Source: Bacteroidales bacterium
Lineage (GTDB): Bacteria; Bacteroidota; Bacteroidia; Bacteroidales; UBA932
Length of the DNA: 27,776 nt
Assembly: GCA_004556005.1 (NCBI GenBank)
Contig: SFJA01000021.1
Coordinates: 1-27,776, forward strand
Direction: 5' to 3'
In this document: positions 7,219-15,560 of the stretch, piece after piece
Layout of the letters: each line of letters starts with the position of its first letter
How positions within the stretch are numbered: position 1 is the stretch's first letter
The notes under the pieces: generated by a model
Seen by the model: the letters and a program-made list of their open reading frames with translations, nothing else
Told to the model about the DNA's origin: nothing
Databases searched by the model: none
Program-made: the position numbers and the translations under genes

Positions 7219-8058
7219 ATGGCAAACATCGAAGAATTAAGCAGGATTTCCTCCCAGGTACGCAGAGACATCGTCAGGATGGTCACTACCGCCAAGTCCG
7301 GTCACCCGGGCGGATCCATGGGCATCACCGACGTGATGACCACACTCTATTTCAACGAGATGAAGCACGATCCGAAGACCTGGACTCGCTCCGCAAAAGG
7401 TCAGGATGCATTCATCCTCTCCGCAGGACACCTTGCACCGGTACTTTACGCCGAGCTGGCACGCGCCGGCTATTTCCCTGTAAGTGAGCTTGGTACACTG
7501 CGTCGTTTCGGCAGCAGGCTCCAGGGACACCCTTGCGTTACCGACTCGCTTCCGGGCGTATTTAAACCTTCCGGTTCACTCGGTCAGGGACTTTCCACCG
7601 CAGCCGGAATGGCTCTCGGAAAGAAGCTCGACGGGGACGACACACGCGTTTACTGCCTCTGTGGAGACGGAGAAAGCGAGGAAGGTCAGATCTGGGAAGC
7701 AGGCATGTGGGCAGTTCACCACAAGGTTGACAACCTCATCGCATTTACTGACTGGAACGGTCAGCAGATCGACGGTCCTACGACCAGCATCACCGGACTT
7801 GAGGACCTCAGCGAGAAGTGGGGCGCATTCGGCTGGGACGTCATCATCGCAGACGGACACGACTACGAGAGCATTCTCAACGCATTCAAGCTTGCGCACA
7901 ATGCCAACGGCAAGCCTAAGATGATACTGTTCAAGACCGAGATGGGTCACGGTGTCGATTTTATGGCCGGAACCCACAAGTGGCACGGAAAGGCCCCGTC
8001 AGCAGAGCAGTGCGAGGCCGCTTTGAAGCAGTTACCAGAAACTTTAGGAGATTATTAG
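7219..8058 (+). CDS. Transketolase, N-terminal (TPP-binding) subunit
   Basis: This is the thiamine-diphosphate-binding half of a split transketolase of the non-oxidative pentose phosphate pathway, which moves two-carbon ketol units between sugar phosphates. The 279-aa protein carries GHPGG (28-32), an SAGH segment near 68-71 and the TPP/Mg motif GDGESEEG (149-156) with the later Asn180. It ends before the pyrimidine-binding domain, which the next gene supplies. The stop is one base from the start of that gene, consistent with equal synthesis of the two subunits. Splitting of transketolase is common in anaerobes and archaea and is not a frameshift here: both halves have complete ends. Confidence 0.95.
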   Translation: MANIEELSRISSQVRRDIVRMVTTAKSGHPGGSMGITDVMTTLYFNEMKHDPKTWTRSAKGQDAFILSAGHLAPVLYAELARAGYFPVSELGTLRRFGSRLQGHPCVTDSLPGVFKPSGSLGQGLSTAAGMALGKKLDGDDTRVYCLCGDGESEEGQIWEAGMWAVHHKVDNLIAFTDWNGQQIDGPTTSITGLEDLSEKWGAFGWDVIIADGHDYESILNAFKLAHNANGKPKMILFKTEMGHGVDFMAGTHKWHGKAPSAEQCEAALKQLPETLGDY

Positions 8059-8059
8059 T

Positions 8060-9013
8060 ATGAAGAAGTATATTGATGCAGGCAAGGTCGATACCCGCAG
8101 CGGTTTCGGCGAGGGTCTTGTTCTGGCAGGACGTGAAAATGAAAATGTACTGGCTCTCACGGCCGACCTCAAAGGCTCGCTCAAGATGGACGCCTTTGCA
8201 GCCGAGTTCCCTGAGCGCTTCATCCAGTGCGGAATTGCAGAGTCCAATATGGTGGGCGTAGCCGCCGGTCTGGCAATAACCGGGAAGGTCCCTTTCATCG
8301 GCTCTTTTGCCGAATTCGTCACCGGACGCGTTTATGACCAGCTCCGTCAGGAGGTCGCATACGGACATACCAATGTGAAGATTGCTTCCTCACACGCGGG
8401 AATCACTCTCGGAGAGGACGGCGCAACCCACCAGACGATGGAGGACATCGCTCTGATGCGCGCGCTTCCGGGCATGACGGTCATCGTTCCTTGCGACTAC
8501 AACCAGACAAAGAACGCCACGGTTGCAGCAGCCCGTTTCGACGGTCCGGTATATCTGCGTTTCGGCCGCCCTTCAGTGCCGAATTTCACCCCTTCAGACG
8601 AGCCGTTCGAGATTGGAAAAATCTACAATCTCAATGAAGGAAAGGATGTTACCATCATCGCTTGCGGACACCTCGTATGGGAGGCGCTTCAGGCAGCCGA
8701 GGCACTCGAGGCCGAGGGAATAAGCGCGGAAGTCCTCAACGTGGCAACCATCAAGCCTCTTGACGAAAAGACCATACTTGAGAGCATCGCCAAGACAGGT
8801 TGCGCAGTCGTTGCAGAGGAGCACAATATGGCAGGAGGTCTCGGAGAGGCCGTTGCCGGTGTTCTTGCAGCAGGCAAGCCTGCTCCGGTAGAATTTGTCA
8901 ACGGAGCCGACCGCTTCGGTCAGTCCGGCACTCCGGCCGAGCTTATGAAGGCATACGGTCTGGATGCCGCGCACGTTGCAGAGGCAGCAAAGAAGGCAAT
9001 CTCCAGAAAGTAA
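8060..9013 (+). CDS. Transketolase, C-terminal subunit
   Basis: This 317-aa subunit provides the pyrimidine-binding domain and C-terminal domain of the split transketolase. The cofactor-activating Glu is seen in QCGIAESNM (Glu61), followed by the conserved stretch HAGITLGEDGATHQ. The C-terminal third has the transketolase_C pattern (VLNVATIKPLDEKTI). An AGGAG lies about 10 nt before the ATG, inside the end of the upstream gene. That is a rare Shine-Dalgarno-like sequence for this phylum and may help reinitiation. 1-Deoxyxylulose-5-phosphate synthase is a related family, but it is a single long chain, so transketolase fits better. Confidence 0.95.
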   Translation: MKKYIDAGKVDTRSGFGEGLVLAGRENENVLALTADLKGSLKMDAFAAEFPERFIQCGIAESNMVGVAAGLAITGKVPFIGSFAEFVTGRVYDQLRQEVAYGHTNVKIASSHAGITLGEDGATHQTMEDIALMRALPGMTVIVPCDYNQTKNATVAAARFDGPVYLRFGRPSVPNFTPSDEPFEIGKIYNLNEGKDVTIIACGHLVWEALQAAEALEAEGISAEVLNVATIKPLDEKTILESIAKTGCAVVAEEHNMAGGLGEAVAGVLAAGKPAPVEFVNGADRFGQSGTPAELMKAYGLDAAHVAEAAKKAISRK

Positions 9014-9039
9014 GTTTTACGGGAGTCCGGGAAGGGCTC

Positions 9040-9267
9040 CTATGGAACAGGATCATATCCGCTGCCGCCCCACGGGTGACAGCGGATTATTCTTTTAAAT
9101 GCAAGCCAGGAGCCCTTGAGAGGTCCGTATTTGCGCAGCGCTTCGAGGGCATACTGTGAGCAGGTAGGAGTAAACCTGCAGCAGGAAGGCTTGTAGGGCG
9201 AGATGAACTTCTGGTAGAAACGCACGAGAAGAATCAGGGGAAGGCTGAGTATCTCTTTGACTGTCAT
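9040..9267 (-). CDS. yidD: Membrane protein insertion efficiency factor YidD
   Basis: This 75-aa protein has an N-terminal amphipathic/hydrophobic segment (LSLPLILLVRFYQKFISP) and the YidD signature CRFTPTCSQYALEALRKYG, then CHPWGGSGYDPV. YidD is a small inner-membrane-associated factor that helps YidC insert proteins. Its ATG overlaps the rnpA stop by 4 bp (ATGA), which suggests translational coupling. The rnpA-yidD pairing is widely conserved. The gene converges on the transketolase pair with a gap of 26 bp. Confidence 0.96.
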   Translation of the reverse strand: MTVKEILSLPLILLVRFYQKFISPYKPSCCRFTPTCSQYALEALRKYGPLKGSWLAFKRIIRCHPWGGSGYDPVP

Positions 9268-9626
9268 TTCGATATGCGCTTCAGAAGTTGAGCTGTCTCT
9301 TCGCGGATGACATTGCTGTCCGCAAGTTCGCGGCTCGTCCAGACAAACATAATGTCATAGCGGCCAGCGTCCAGAATGGACTTTTGCGTCCTGTAGGACT
9401 CTCTCATTCGCCTTTTGAGCAAATTGCGCTTGACGGCACGCTTGAAGTTGCGCTTTGGTACGCTGACGGCGATGCGGGAACATTCCGACTCGGGAGGAAG
9501 AGCCCTGTAACAGCACTTGATATGGGTACCGGCAATCCAGCGGCCTTTTCCGAGAAGGGCCGCAATGCTGCTTTTGCCGCATAGACGTTCCGATTTGCGG
9601 AATGTGCCGGTGAGAGGAAGTTCCAT
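9264..9626 (-). CDS. rnpA: Ribonuclease P protein component
   Basis: This 120-aa basic protein cofactor of RNase P aids the catalytic RNA in removing 5' leaders of pre-tRNAs. The family's RNR motif region is clear (KRAVKRNLLKRRMRESYR), preceded by SVPKRNFKRA and an N-terminal FRKSERLCGK segment. It lies 12 bp after hemD and overlaps yidD. In many phyla rnpA sits beside rpmH near dnaA. Here it is instead in the yciH-DUF4271-hemD-rnpA-yidD cluster that I recall as usual for Bacteroidales. Confidence 0.95.
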   Translation of the reverse strand: MELPLTGTFRKSERLCGKSSIAALLGKGRWIAGTHIKCCYRALPPESECSRIAVSVPKRNFKRAVKRNLLKRRMRESYRTQKSILDAGRYDIMFVWTSRELADSNVIREETAQLLKRISK

Positions 9627-9638
9627 CCCTGCTAAGGA

Positions 9639-10376
9639 TTATTTCTTGAGTGACTCCAGATAGAGTTCTATGGTCTTGGCGGCTGACGGAGCCTCTGGCA
9701 GCGGTCCCTGGGCTGCAATCTCCAGTCCCGCCTCGGTTATGGCTGATGCCACGTTCTTGCCGTATGCGACTATCTTGAGCTTACCCTGCTTAAACTCGGG
9801 ATAGCTCTCGAAAAGGGACTTTACGTCAAAGCGGTTGTAAAGCACGGCTATGTCGTATGTGCTGAAGTCTATGGAACTGAGGTCCTGAGGCACCGACTTG
9901 ACAATTACGCCCACCTTGTAGTCGAGGCCGGCTTTGTCAAATGCGCCGGTGATGGCATCGGTATTTGCACCTTCCGAAGCGGTGATGAGGAATTTCTCCC
10001 CCTTGTGCTTGGGACCAACGAGGCTGACTATGGACTCAGGCCTGCCGTCGCCGAAGAAAATCTTGCGCTTGCGGTAAACGATATGCTTCTGAAGATACAT
10101 TGCAACCAATTCGGTGGTGCAGAAGTATTTCATAGTCTCCGGAACCTTGAAGCGCAGCTCTTCCGCCAGTTTGAAATATGCATCGATGGCGTGACGGGAA
10201 GAAAAAACTACTGCCGTATAGTCCTGGAAGTTGATGCGTGATGCACGGAACTCCCTAGAGGACAGAGGTTCAATGAGGAAAAAAGGTTTAAAGTCAATCT
10301 CGGCACCGTACTTTGTCTGCAGGTCCTCGTATGCTTTGAGGTTGCTTGGAGTGCTCTGGGATATTAGTATCTTCAT
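9639..10376 (-). CDS. hemD: Uroporphyrinogen-III synthase family protein
   Basis: HemD-type enzymes close and isomerise hydroxymethylbilane to uroporphyrinogen III in tetrapyrrole synthesis. This protein has 245 aa from the ATG at 10376. It opens with a beta-strand (MKILISQSTP) and shows the two-domain pattern of the family, including VVFSSRHAIDAYF (domain 2 entry), FLITASEGANTD and a C-terminal AYGKNVASAITEAGL segment near residues 205-219. An upstream in-frame start at 10436 would add 20 residues overlapping DUF4271 and is unlikely. The gap to DUF4271 is 10 bp. HemD is very divergent in sequence, so the exact reaction is inferred from fold pattern and neighbourhood. Confidence 0.82.
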   Translation of the reverse strand: MKILISQSTPSNLKAYEDLQTKYGAEIDFKPFFLIEPLSSREFRASRINFQDYTAVVFSSRHAIDAYFKLAEELRFKVPETMKYFCTTELVAMYLQKHIVYRKRKIFFGDGRPESIVSLVGPKHKGEKFLITASEGANTDAITGAFDKAGLDYKVGVIVKSVPQDLSSIDFSTYDIAVLYNRFDVKSLFESYPEFKQGKLKIVAYGKNVASAITEAGLEIAAQGPLPEAPSAAKTIELYLESLKK

Positions 10377-10386
10377 TTCTACTGCT

Positions 10387-11097
10387 TTATAACAATACCG
10401 CGGTTGCAACCACTGCGCCCGCAGGCAAAAATTCAAGACCGCAAAGATACAAAATAGTTGCCAAAATCGATTGCTTTGAAGACAAAATTTGTGCGGTCCT
10501 TATTATTGCAAAGAGCCAGAAGACAAGCAGTTCATATTGCAGGACCATACATACAAGGGCATCCCGGCAGCCTGCAACGGACATTGCCCCGGCTGTAAGC
10601 ATCATTATCAGGCCCGAAGGAATGAAATAAGTAAACATCGCCTTGTGTAGCGCCTGAAGATCATCCCCGTGCATCCTTTTGGGTGCGCATAAAAGAAGAG
10701 CTATGCGCCGCAACAGCAGATACGCGATAACTACGCCGAGCAGGGCGGCTGCAGACCATCCATAAGCAAGAGAATCGATCCAGGCGGCGGGATAAATGCC
10801 ATACCTGTCAGCGACCAGTATCCAGCCGAGGGCAACAGTAATTGCAGCATTGTTGCGAGACCTCGCCGTGCTTATGCTATGTTCCAGACCAATGTTTGCA
10901 CGCCACATCTGGACACAGTCCCATATTTTGGGCACTGTTCGCAGGAAGTCGGCAAGTTCTATGAGCATCAGCAGCAGGAGTGCCACAACGGCTATGCGGT
11001 TGGCGAGACAGTCCCCCCAAAGCATTACCTGCGGACCCGCCTGAAATGCTTCCGTAGCCATTTCAAGCTTTCCCTGCCTGAAAAAATCCTCCGGCAT
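10387..11097 (-). CDS. DUF4271 integral membrane protein
   Basis: This 236-aa protein has about six or seven hydrophobic segments: near 35-50, 85-97, 110-128, 155-170, 180-197 and 210-236. Its ending (ILYLCGLEFLPAGAVV) is characteristic of DUF4271, a Bacteroidota family of unknown function. The position between yciH and hemD is one I recall as conserved in Bacteroidales, but no reaction is known. Its ATG overlaps the yciH stop by one base (TGATG), so translation is probably coupled. A link to haem or tRNA processing is only guilt by association. Confidence 0.8.
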   Translation of the reverse strand: MPEDFFRQGKLEMATEAFQAGPQVMLWGDCLANRIAVVALLLLMLIELADFLRTVPKIWDCVQMWRANIGLEHSISTARSRNNAAITVALGWILVADRYGIYPAAWIDSLAYGWSAAALLGVVIAYLLLRRIALLLCAPKRMHGDDLQALHKAMFTYFIPSGLIMMLTAGAMSVAGCRDALVCMVLQYELLVFWLFAIIRTAQILSSKQSILATILYLCGLEFLPAGAVVATAVLL

Positions 11098-11441
11098 CAG
11101 TTACCTCTTTTTGCGTTATAACCCATTCCCACAAGGAGTTCCACCACCTTGTCACGGAAGTCTCCCTGAACGGTAATCTCGCCGTCCTTGGCGCTTCCAC
11201 CGACTCCGCAGCGGGTCTTGAGCGTGCGAGCGAGCGCGGCCAGATCCTCCTGAGTACCGACAAAGCCCTCGACCAGGGTAACCTGCTTGCCGGCCCTCTG
11301 CCTACGGTCTATGCGCACGATCAGCTTCTGCTGCCGCGGCGGAAGGGTCTCCTGCCGGTCCGGGGCGCTCTCTTCGTATCTATAATCCGGGTTGGTCGAA
11401 TACACCACTCCGAGTCTTTTTTTCCAGTCATTTTCTGCCAT
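11097..11441 (-). CDS. yciH: SUI1/eIF1-like translation factor (YciH)
   Basis: This 114-aa protein has a C-terminal SUI1 domain: VRIDRRQRAGKQVTLVEGF, then the loop TRCGVGGSAKDGEITVQGD, then a helix ending in LLVGMGY. SUI1 homologues help select initiation codons in eukaryotes; bacterial YciH is thought to affect initiation fidelity. I start at the ATG at 11441 (MAENDWKKRLGVVYST). Longer frames would run through the promoter and into the divergent gene. It is the first gene of the operon to yidD. Its -7 box TATCTTTG lies 26 bp upstream. Confidence 0.9.
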   Translation of the reverse strand: MAENDWKKRLGVVYSTNPDYRYEESAPDRQETLPPRQQKLIVRIDRRQRAGKQVTLVEGFVGTQEDLAALARTLKTRCGVGGSAKDGEITVQGDFRDKVVELLVGMGYNAKRGN

Positions 11442-11466
11442 ATCGTCTGCTTGGTAACAATTTTTG

Positions 11467-11474
11467 CAAAGATA
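11467..11474 (-). promoter_or_regulatory. -7 promoter element of yciH operon
   Basis: TATCTTTG on the minus strand is a perfect TAnnTTTG, 25 bp before the yciH ATG. It forms an inverted repeat with the plus-strand -7 box at 11489-11496. Confidence 0.65.
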
Positions 11475-11488
11475 ATGATTTAGTTTTG

Positions 11489-11496
11489 TATCTTTG
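11489..11496 (+). promoter_or_regulatory. -7 promoter element of DUF2723 operon
   Basis: TATCTTTG on the plus strand is a perfect TAnnTTTG, with a TTTG (11463-11466) 22 bp upstream as a candidate -33. Transcription would begin about 11503, which favours the ATG at 11542 over the one at 11515. Confidence 0.65.
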
Positions 11497-11541
11497 TAAG
11501 TTACTTTTGCACTGATGTGCCCCAAAGTGAAACAAGACGAT

Positions 11542-14500
11542 ATGGACAATAAAAAATTCACACTCTGGCATCGTCTGAGCGCAGGTGCGGTTCTGGTAAT
11601 TGCCGCCGTCACCTACCTGCTCACCATCGAGCCGACCGCCTCTTTCTGGGACTGTGGCGAGTTCATCGCCTCCTCATACAAACTCGAAGTCGGCCATCCG
11701 CCGGGAAACCCTGTGTTCCAGCTCATTGCACGCTTCTTCACTCTGTTTGCCGGCCCGGAGGAGACTCACGTGGCAATGATGGTCAATGCAATGAGCGCAC
11801 TATGCTCAGCGCTTACCATATTTTTCCTGTATCTTACCATAGTGTGGTTCGCCCGCCGGCTCTTCGCCAAGAAGGATGACGGCAGCCTCAGCACAGGCAC
11901 CGCCATTGCCGTAATAGGTTCAGGCATAATAGGTTCGCTTGCATACTGCTTCTCCGACACATTCTGGTTCTCAGCCGTGGAGGGTGAAGTATATGCGATG
12001 AGTTCGCTGTTTACCGCCGCCGTATTCTGGGCGATGACCATGTGGTACGACAGGGCTGACGAGCCGCATTCGTCCAAATGGATAGTGCTGATTGCGTTCC
12101 TGATGGGTCTGAGCATAGGCGTGCACCTGCTCAACCTGCTTGCGATACCTGCGCTCGTGTTTATATTCTATTACCGCAAGCGTGAGGACAAGCCGTTCAA
12201 GTTTGTCGAACTTCTCAAGATATTCCTGGTCGGAGTGGTTCTTCTGGGTCTCATCAACTTCGTGCTCGTTCCTTACCTGCCGAAGCTTGCAGCATACGTG
12301 GACCTGTTCTTCGTAAACGTACTCGGACTTCCTTACAACAGCGGAGCAGCCACCTTTACGGTTCTTCTCATTGCCGCCTGCCTTGTCGGGGTTTACTTCT
12401 CCATGGAAAAGGGCAAGGCCTGGCTCAACACCGCCCTGCTCAGCCTCAGCTCCATACTGATAGGATTCAGCATATTCTCGGTGGACGTCATACGTTCCTG
12501 CGCCAAGACTCCTACCAACGAGTACCAGCCTGACAACGCGTTCACCCTCGTACGCTATCTCAGCCGCGAGCAGTACGGCAGCACCCCGCTCATCTACGGA
12601 CAGTACTTCGGAGCGCCGTACGACCTCAAGACGACGACCTACTGGGCGCCTTTGGACGGCAAGTACAAGAAGGTTCAGGGACCTGCCCAGCCGGTTTACG
12701 AACCTGCGGGCAAGATGCTTTTCCCGAGGATGTGGAGCGACTCGTCCCCAAGTCACGTGGAATTTTACAAGAGCTACACCAACGGCAAGGGAAAGAAGGT
12801 TGCCGGCGCAAGCGAGCGCAAGCCTACGATGGGGGCAAACCTGGCATTCTTCTTCGACTACCAGATGAACTGGATGTACTGGCGGTACTTTATGTGGAAT
12901 TTTGTCGGCAGACAGAACGACATACATTCCGGAGTCCCGGGCGACCTGTTCCACGGCAACTGGGAAAGCGGCATAGGGTTCATCGACAGGTGGAGGCTCG
13001 GAGACCAGTCCAACGCTCCGGAAGCGCTGCGCGAGAACAAGGGCAAGAACCATTATTTCTTCCTGCCTCTGCTGCTGGGTCTGCTGGGTCTTTTCTTCCA
13101 GTTCAACAAGGACAAGAGGGGCACCTGGCTCAATTTCCTGATGTTCTTCATGACGGGCATAGCCATTGTGCTCTACCTCAACCAGCCGCCTTATCAGGTC
13201 AGGGAAAGGGACTACGCCTATGCGGGCTCGTTCTATTTCTTCAGCGTGTGGATAGGTCTGGGCGTGGCCGCGCTCAGCAGCTGGCTCAGGGATGCATTCA
13301 AAAAGGACAACGCGATCATTCCTGCCGCCATCAGCATCGCTGCGCTCTGCGTTCCGACGATCATGGCCGCTGAGAACTGGGACGACCACGACAGGAGCAA
13401 TCGCTACACCGCTCCTGAACTTGCCGCAAACTATCTTTCCAGCGTAGGTGAGAACGGAATGCTCGTTACTCACGGAGACAACGACACCTTCCCTCTCTGG
13501 TATGCTCAGGAGGTTGAAGGAGTGCGCACAGACGTCAGGATAATCAATACTTCGCTGCTAGGAACCGACTGGCACATAGACCAGATGAAATGGGCCTGCA
13601 ACGAGTCCGCTCCGCTCGATTTGAGCATACCTCACAAGATGTACCTGTACGGAAACAACGAATTTGTTCCTGTCGTGGACGACAAGGATGAGGTTATGGA
13701 CATCAAGGATGTCATTGCAATATTCAAGCACCCTGACATCAAGGTAAGCCTCAGCAGCGGACGCAAGGTAAACTTCATAGCATCCCGCAAGATTCGCATT
13801 CCGGTCGATGCCGACAATGCAATCAGAAGCGGCATTGTTGCTGAAAAGTACCGCGACAGCATACCGGAAAGCATAGTCCTCAACATATCCAAGGACAAGG
13901 CTTACATCAACAAGCCAGAACTGTTCATGCTCGACCTTCTCAGCAACTACAAATGGGACAGGCCACTCAACCTGCTGAGTATGGGCGGCGACATCAACAT
14001 AGGCATCAAGGAGTATATGGAGTTCCAGGGATTCTCCTGGCGTCTGGTTCCTTTCAAGAACAAGACTACGCTCAGCAAGTCGGACTTTGTAGATACTGAC
14101 AGGCTCTACTCGATTCTTGTTGACTCAACCAGCTACAAAGCCGTGTCAAGGGAGGACTACTTCGTTGATTACCAGAATATGTACACCTTCCTTGGAGTGA
14201 TTTCGCTCCGCTCGATGATGCTGAACGCTTCGGATGCATTTATACGCGAGAAACAGTTCGACCGTGCGGTCGAGGTGCTGGATAAGGCTATGGAGGCCAC
14301 CCGTGCATATCCTCTCGAGGCTATTCCGATAGGCTTTGCAGCCAACGACGTCACCCTCTGCAATATCATAGGGAACTACATACTGCTTGGCCAGAGGGAA
14401 AAGGGACTGGAACTTGCTGCAAGCCTGGGAGAAAAGCTTGCCGAAACCGTTGCATTTTACCTTGAATTTTACAGCTACGCATCTTCCGAGCTTGAAACGG

Positions 14501-14622
14501 CGGTGCAGATAGTTTACTATCTTGGCGAAACCCTTTCAAACTATGGCGAAAAGGATGCCGCAAGAAAAGTCCTTGAACCTGTAAACCAGCTTCTTGAAAG
14601 CGTAACTTCCAATCCAAGCTGA
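11542..14622 (+). CDS. DUF2723 / GT117 membrane glycosyltransferase-like protein
   Basis: A 1026-aa integral membrane protein from the preferred ATG (MDNKKFTLWHRLSAG); an ATG at 11515 would add nine residues and leave almost no leader. The N-terminal third matches DUF2723: PTASFWDCGEF (31-41), then KLEVGHPPGNPVFQ, then many transmembrane helices. A soluble part follows with HGDNDTFPLWYAQEVEGVR and NTSLLGTDWHIDQ. The C-terminal 200 residues look like helical repeats. DUF2723 includes the eukaryotic TMEM260 O-mannosyltransferase, and bacterial members are filed as GT family 117. Asp37 and Glu40 after the first membrane helix fit the acidic catalytic loop of GT-C enzymes. Bacteroidota O-glycosylate many envelope proteins, so a role there is plausible but unproven. 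Confidence 0.85.
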   Translation: MDNKKFTLWHRLSAGAVLVIAAVTYLLTIEPTASFWDCGEFIASSYKLEVGHPPGNPVFQLIARFFTLFAGPEETHVAMMVNAMSALCSALTIFFLYLTIVWFARRLFAKKDDGSLSTGTAIAVIGSGIIGSLAYCFSDTFWFSAVEGEVYAMSSLFTAAVFWAMTMWYDRADEPHSSKWIVLIAFLMGLSIGVHLLNLLAIPALVFIFYYRKREDKPFKFVELLKIFLVGVVLLGLINFVLVPYLPKLAAYVDLFFVNVLGLPYNSGAATFTVLLIAACLVGVYFSMEKGKAWLNTALLSLSSILIGFSIFSVDVIRSCAKTPTNEYQPDNAFTLVRYLSREQYGSTPLIYGQYFGAPYDLKTTTYWAPLDGKYKKVQGPAQPVYEPAGKMLFPRMWSDSSPSHVEFYKSYTNGKGKKVAGASERKPTMGANLAFFFDYQMNWMYWRYFMWNFVGRQNDIHSGVPGDLFHGNWESGIGFIDRWRLGDQSNAPEALRENKGKNHYFFLPLLLGLLGLFFQFNKDKRGTWLNFLMFFMTGIAIVLYLNQPPYQVRERDYAYAGSFYFFSVWIGLGVAALSSWLRDAFKKDNAIIPAAISIAALCVPTIMAAENWDDHDRSNRYTAPELAANYLSSVGENGMLVTHGDNDTFPLWYAQEVEGVRTDVRIINTSLLGTDWHIDQMKWACNESAPLDLSIPHKMYLYGNNEFVPVVDDKDEVMDIKDVIAIFKHPDIKVSLSSGRKVNFIASRKIRIPVDADNAIRSGIVAEKYRDSIPESIVLNISKDKAYINKPELFMLDLLSNYKWDRPLNLLSMGGDINIGIKEYMEFQGFSWRLVPFKNKTTLSKSDFVDTDRLYSILVDSTSYKAVSREDYFVDYQNMYTFLGVISLRSMMLNASDAFIREKQFDRAVEVLDKAMEATRAYPLEAIPIGFAANDVTLCNIIGNYILLGQREKGLELAASLGEKLAETVAFYLEFYSYASSELETAVQIVYYLGETLSNYGEKDAARKVLEPVNQLLESVTSNPS

Positions 14623-14627
14623 CGCAT

Positions 14628-15545
14628 ATGGTGCAATTCCCTTCAAAAGACTGGTCCGACTACGAACTGCTTGACAGCGGTTCAGGGCTGAAACTCGAAC
14701 GTTTCGGACCTTATATAATGTCCCGTCCGGAGCCCAAGGCGCTCTGGGATCCTTCCTTGCCGCGTTCCGAGTGGGAGAGGCTGGTTCACACGAGCTTCAC
14801 TCCCGGAGCAGGATTTGGCAAGGCGGGAAAGGAGGACAGCGGCATCTGGAACAGGCACAAGAGGATGGACGAGCAGTGGTACATTAGATATCAGGGAGGT
14901 CCGCGGTTCTCGCTGAGGCTGGGACTGACCTCGTTCAAGCACGTCGGAGTATTTCCGGAGCAGGCCCCCAATTGGGAATTCATCTATAAACACACCCGAG
15001 AGCTGACGGAAAAGGCGCGGCTCGAGGGCAGGGAGGCTCCTAAGGTGCTGAATCTCTTTGCATACACTGGAGCGGCTTCGCTTGCGGCAAAGGCTGCCGG
15101 TGCGGACGTGACCCATCTCGACTCCGTAAAGCAGGTGGTCACCTGGGCGCGCGGAAATATGGAAGAGAGCCGTATGGACGGCATTCGCTGGGTGGTCGAG
15201 GACGCGATGAAATTTGCCCGCCGGGAGCAGCGCCGGGGCAAGCGCTACAGCGGAATTATCCTGGACCCGCCGGCATACGGTCACGGCCCGGACGGAGAGA
15301 AATGGAAGCTGGACGAATGCCTCTTCGAGATGCTCAGGACCGTGGGGTCCATTCTCGAGCCTAGAGATTCCTTCCTGGTACTCAATCTATACTCCAACGG
15401 TTACTCCGCCGCGCTTGGCGAGACCGTTGTGCGCGAGGCCCTGGGGCTCAGGGACAACAGCGGAATGTCCAGCGGGGAACTTGCCCTTTGCGACCGTTTC
15501 GGCAAGGTGCTGCCATTGTCAATCTATGTAAGAATCACACGTTAA
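14628..15545 (+). CDS. RlmI-like class I SAM-dependent methyltransferase
   Basis: A 305-aa methyltransferase. It has a SAM-binding motif in NLFAYTGAASLAAKAAGADV (142-161) with the motif II acid in HLDSVK (164-168), and a DPPAYGHG motif (213-220), the pattern of RlmI/YccW-type rRNA cytosine-5 methyltransferases and relatives. The N-terminal 110 residues are beta-rich but I see no clear PUA domain, so the RNA target is uncertain. It begins 5 bp after the DUF2723 gene and ends 15 bp before pgk, placing it in a plus-strand operon. Confidence 0.82.
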   Translation: MVQFPSKDWSDYELLDSGSGLKLERFGPYIMSRPEPKALWDPSLPRSEWERLVHTSFTPGAGFGKAGKEDSGIWNRHKRMDEQWYIRYQGGPRFSLRLGLTSFKHVGVFPEQAPNWEFIYKHTRELTEKARLEGREAPKVLNLFAYTGAASLAAKAAGADVTHLDSVKQVVTWARGNMEESRMDGIRWVVEDAMKFARREQRRGKRYSGIILDPPAYGHGPDGEKWKLDECLFEMLRTVGSILEPRDSFLVLNLYSNGYSAALGETVVREALGLRDNSGMSSGELALCDRFGKVLPLSIYVRITR

Positions 15546-15560
15546 CAAATCATTATAATT

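Noticed and set aside
7219..9013. Frameshifted single transketolase gene
   Set aside because: The two parts are separate complete genes with their own start and stop, ending at the natural domain border. Split transketolases are well known.
9022..9040. Short hairpin (GGAG-T-CC with GG-CTCC) between the transketolase and yidD genes
   Set aside because: It has a six-pair stem with a bulge and no T-tract on either strand, so I do not call a terminator.
11971..13473. A 500-codon open frame antisense to the DUF2723 gene
   Set aside because: Its translation is rich in Val, Glu and Arg, has no recognisable domain and lies wholly inside a well-supported gene on the other strand. It is a by-product of codon bias in that gene.
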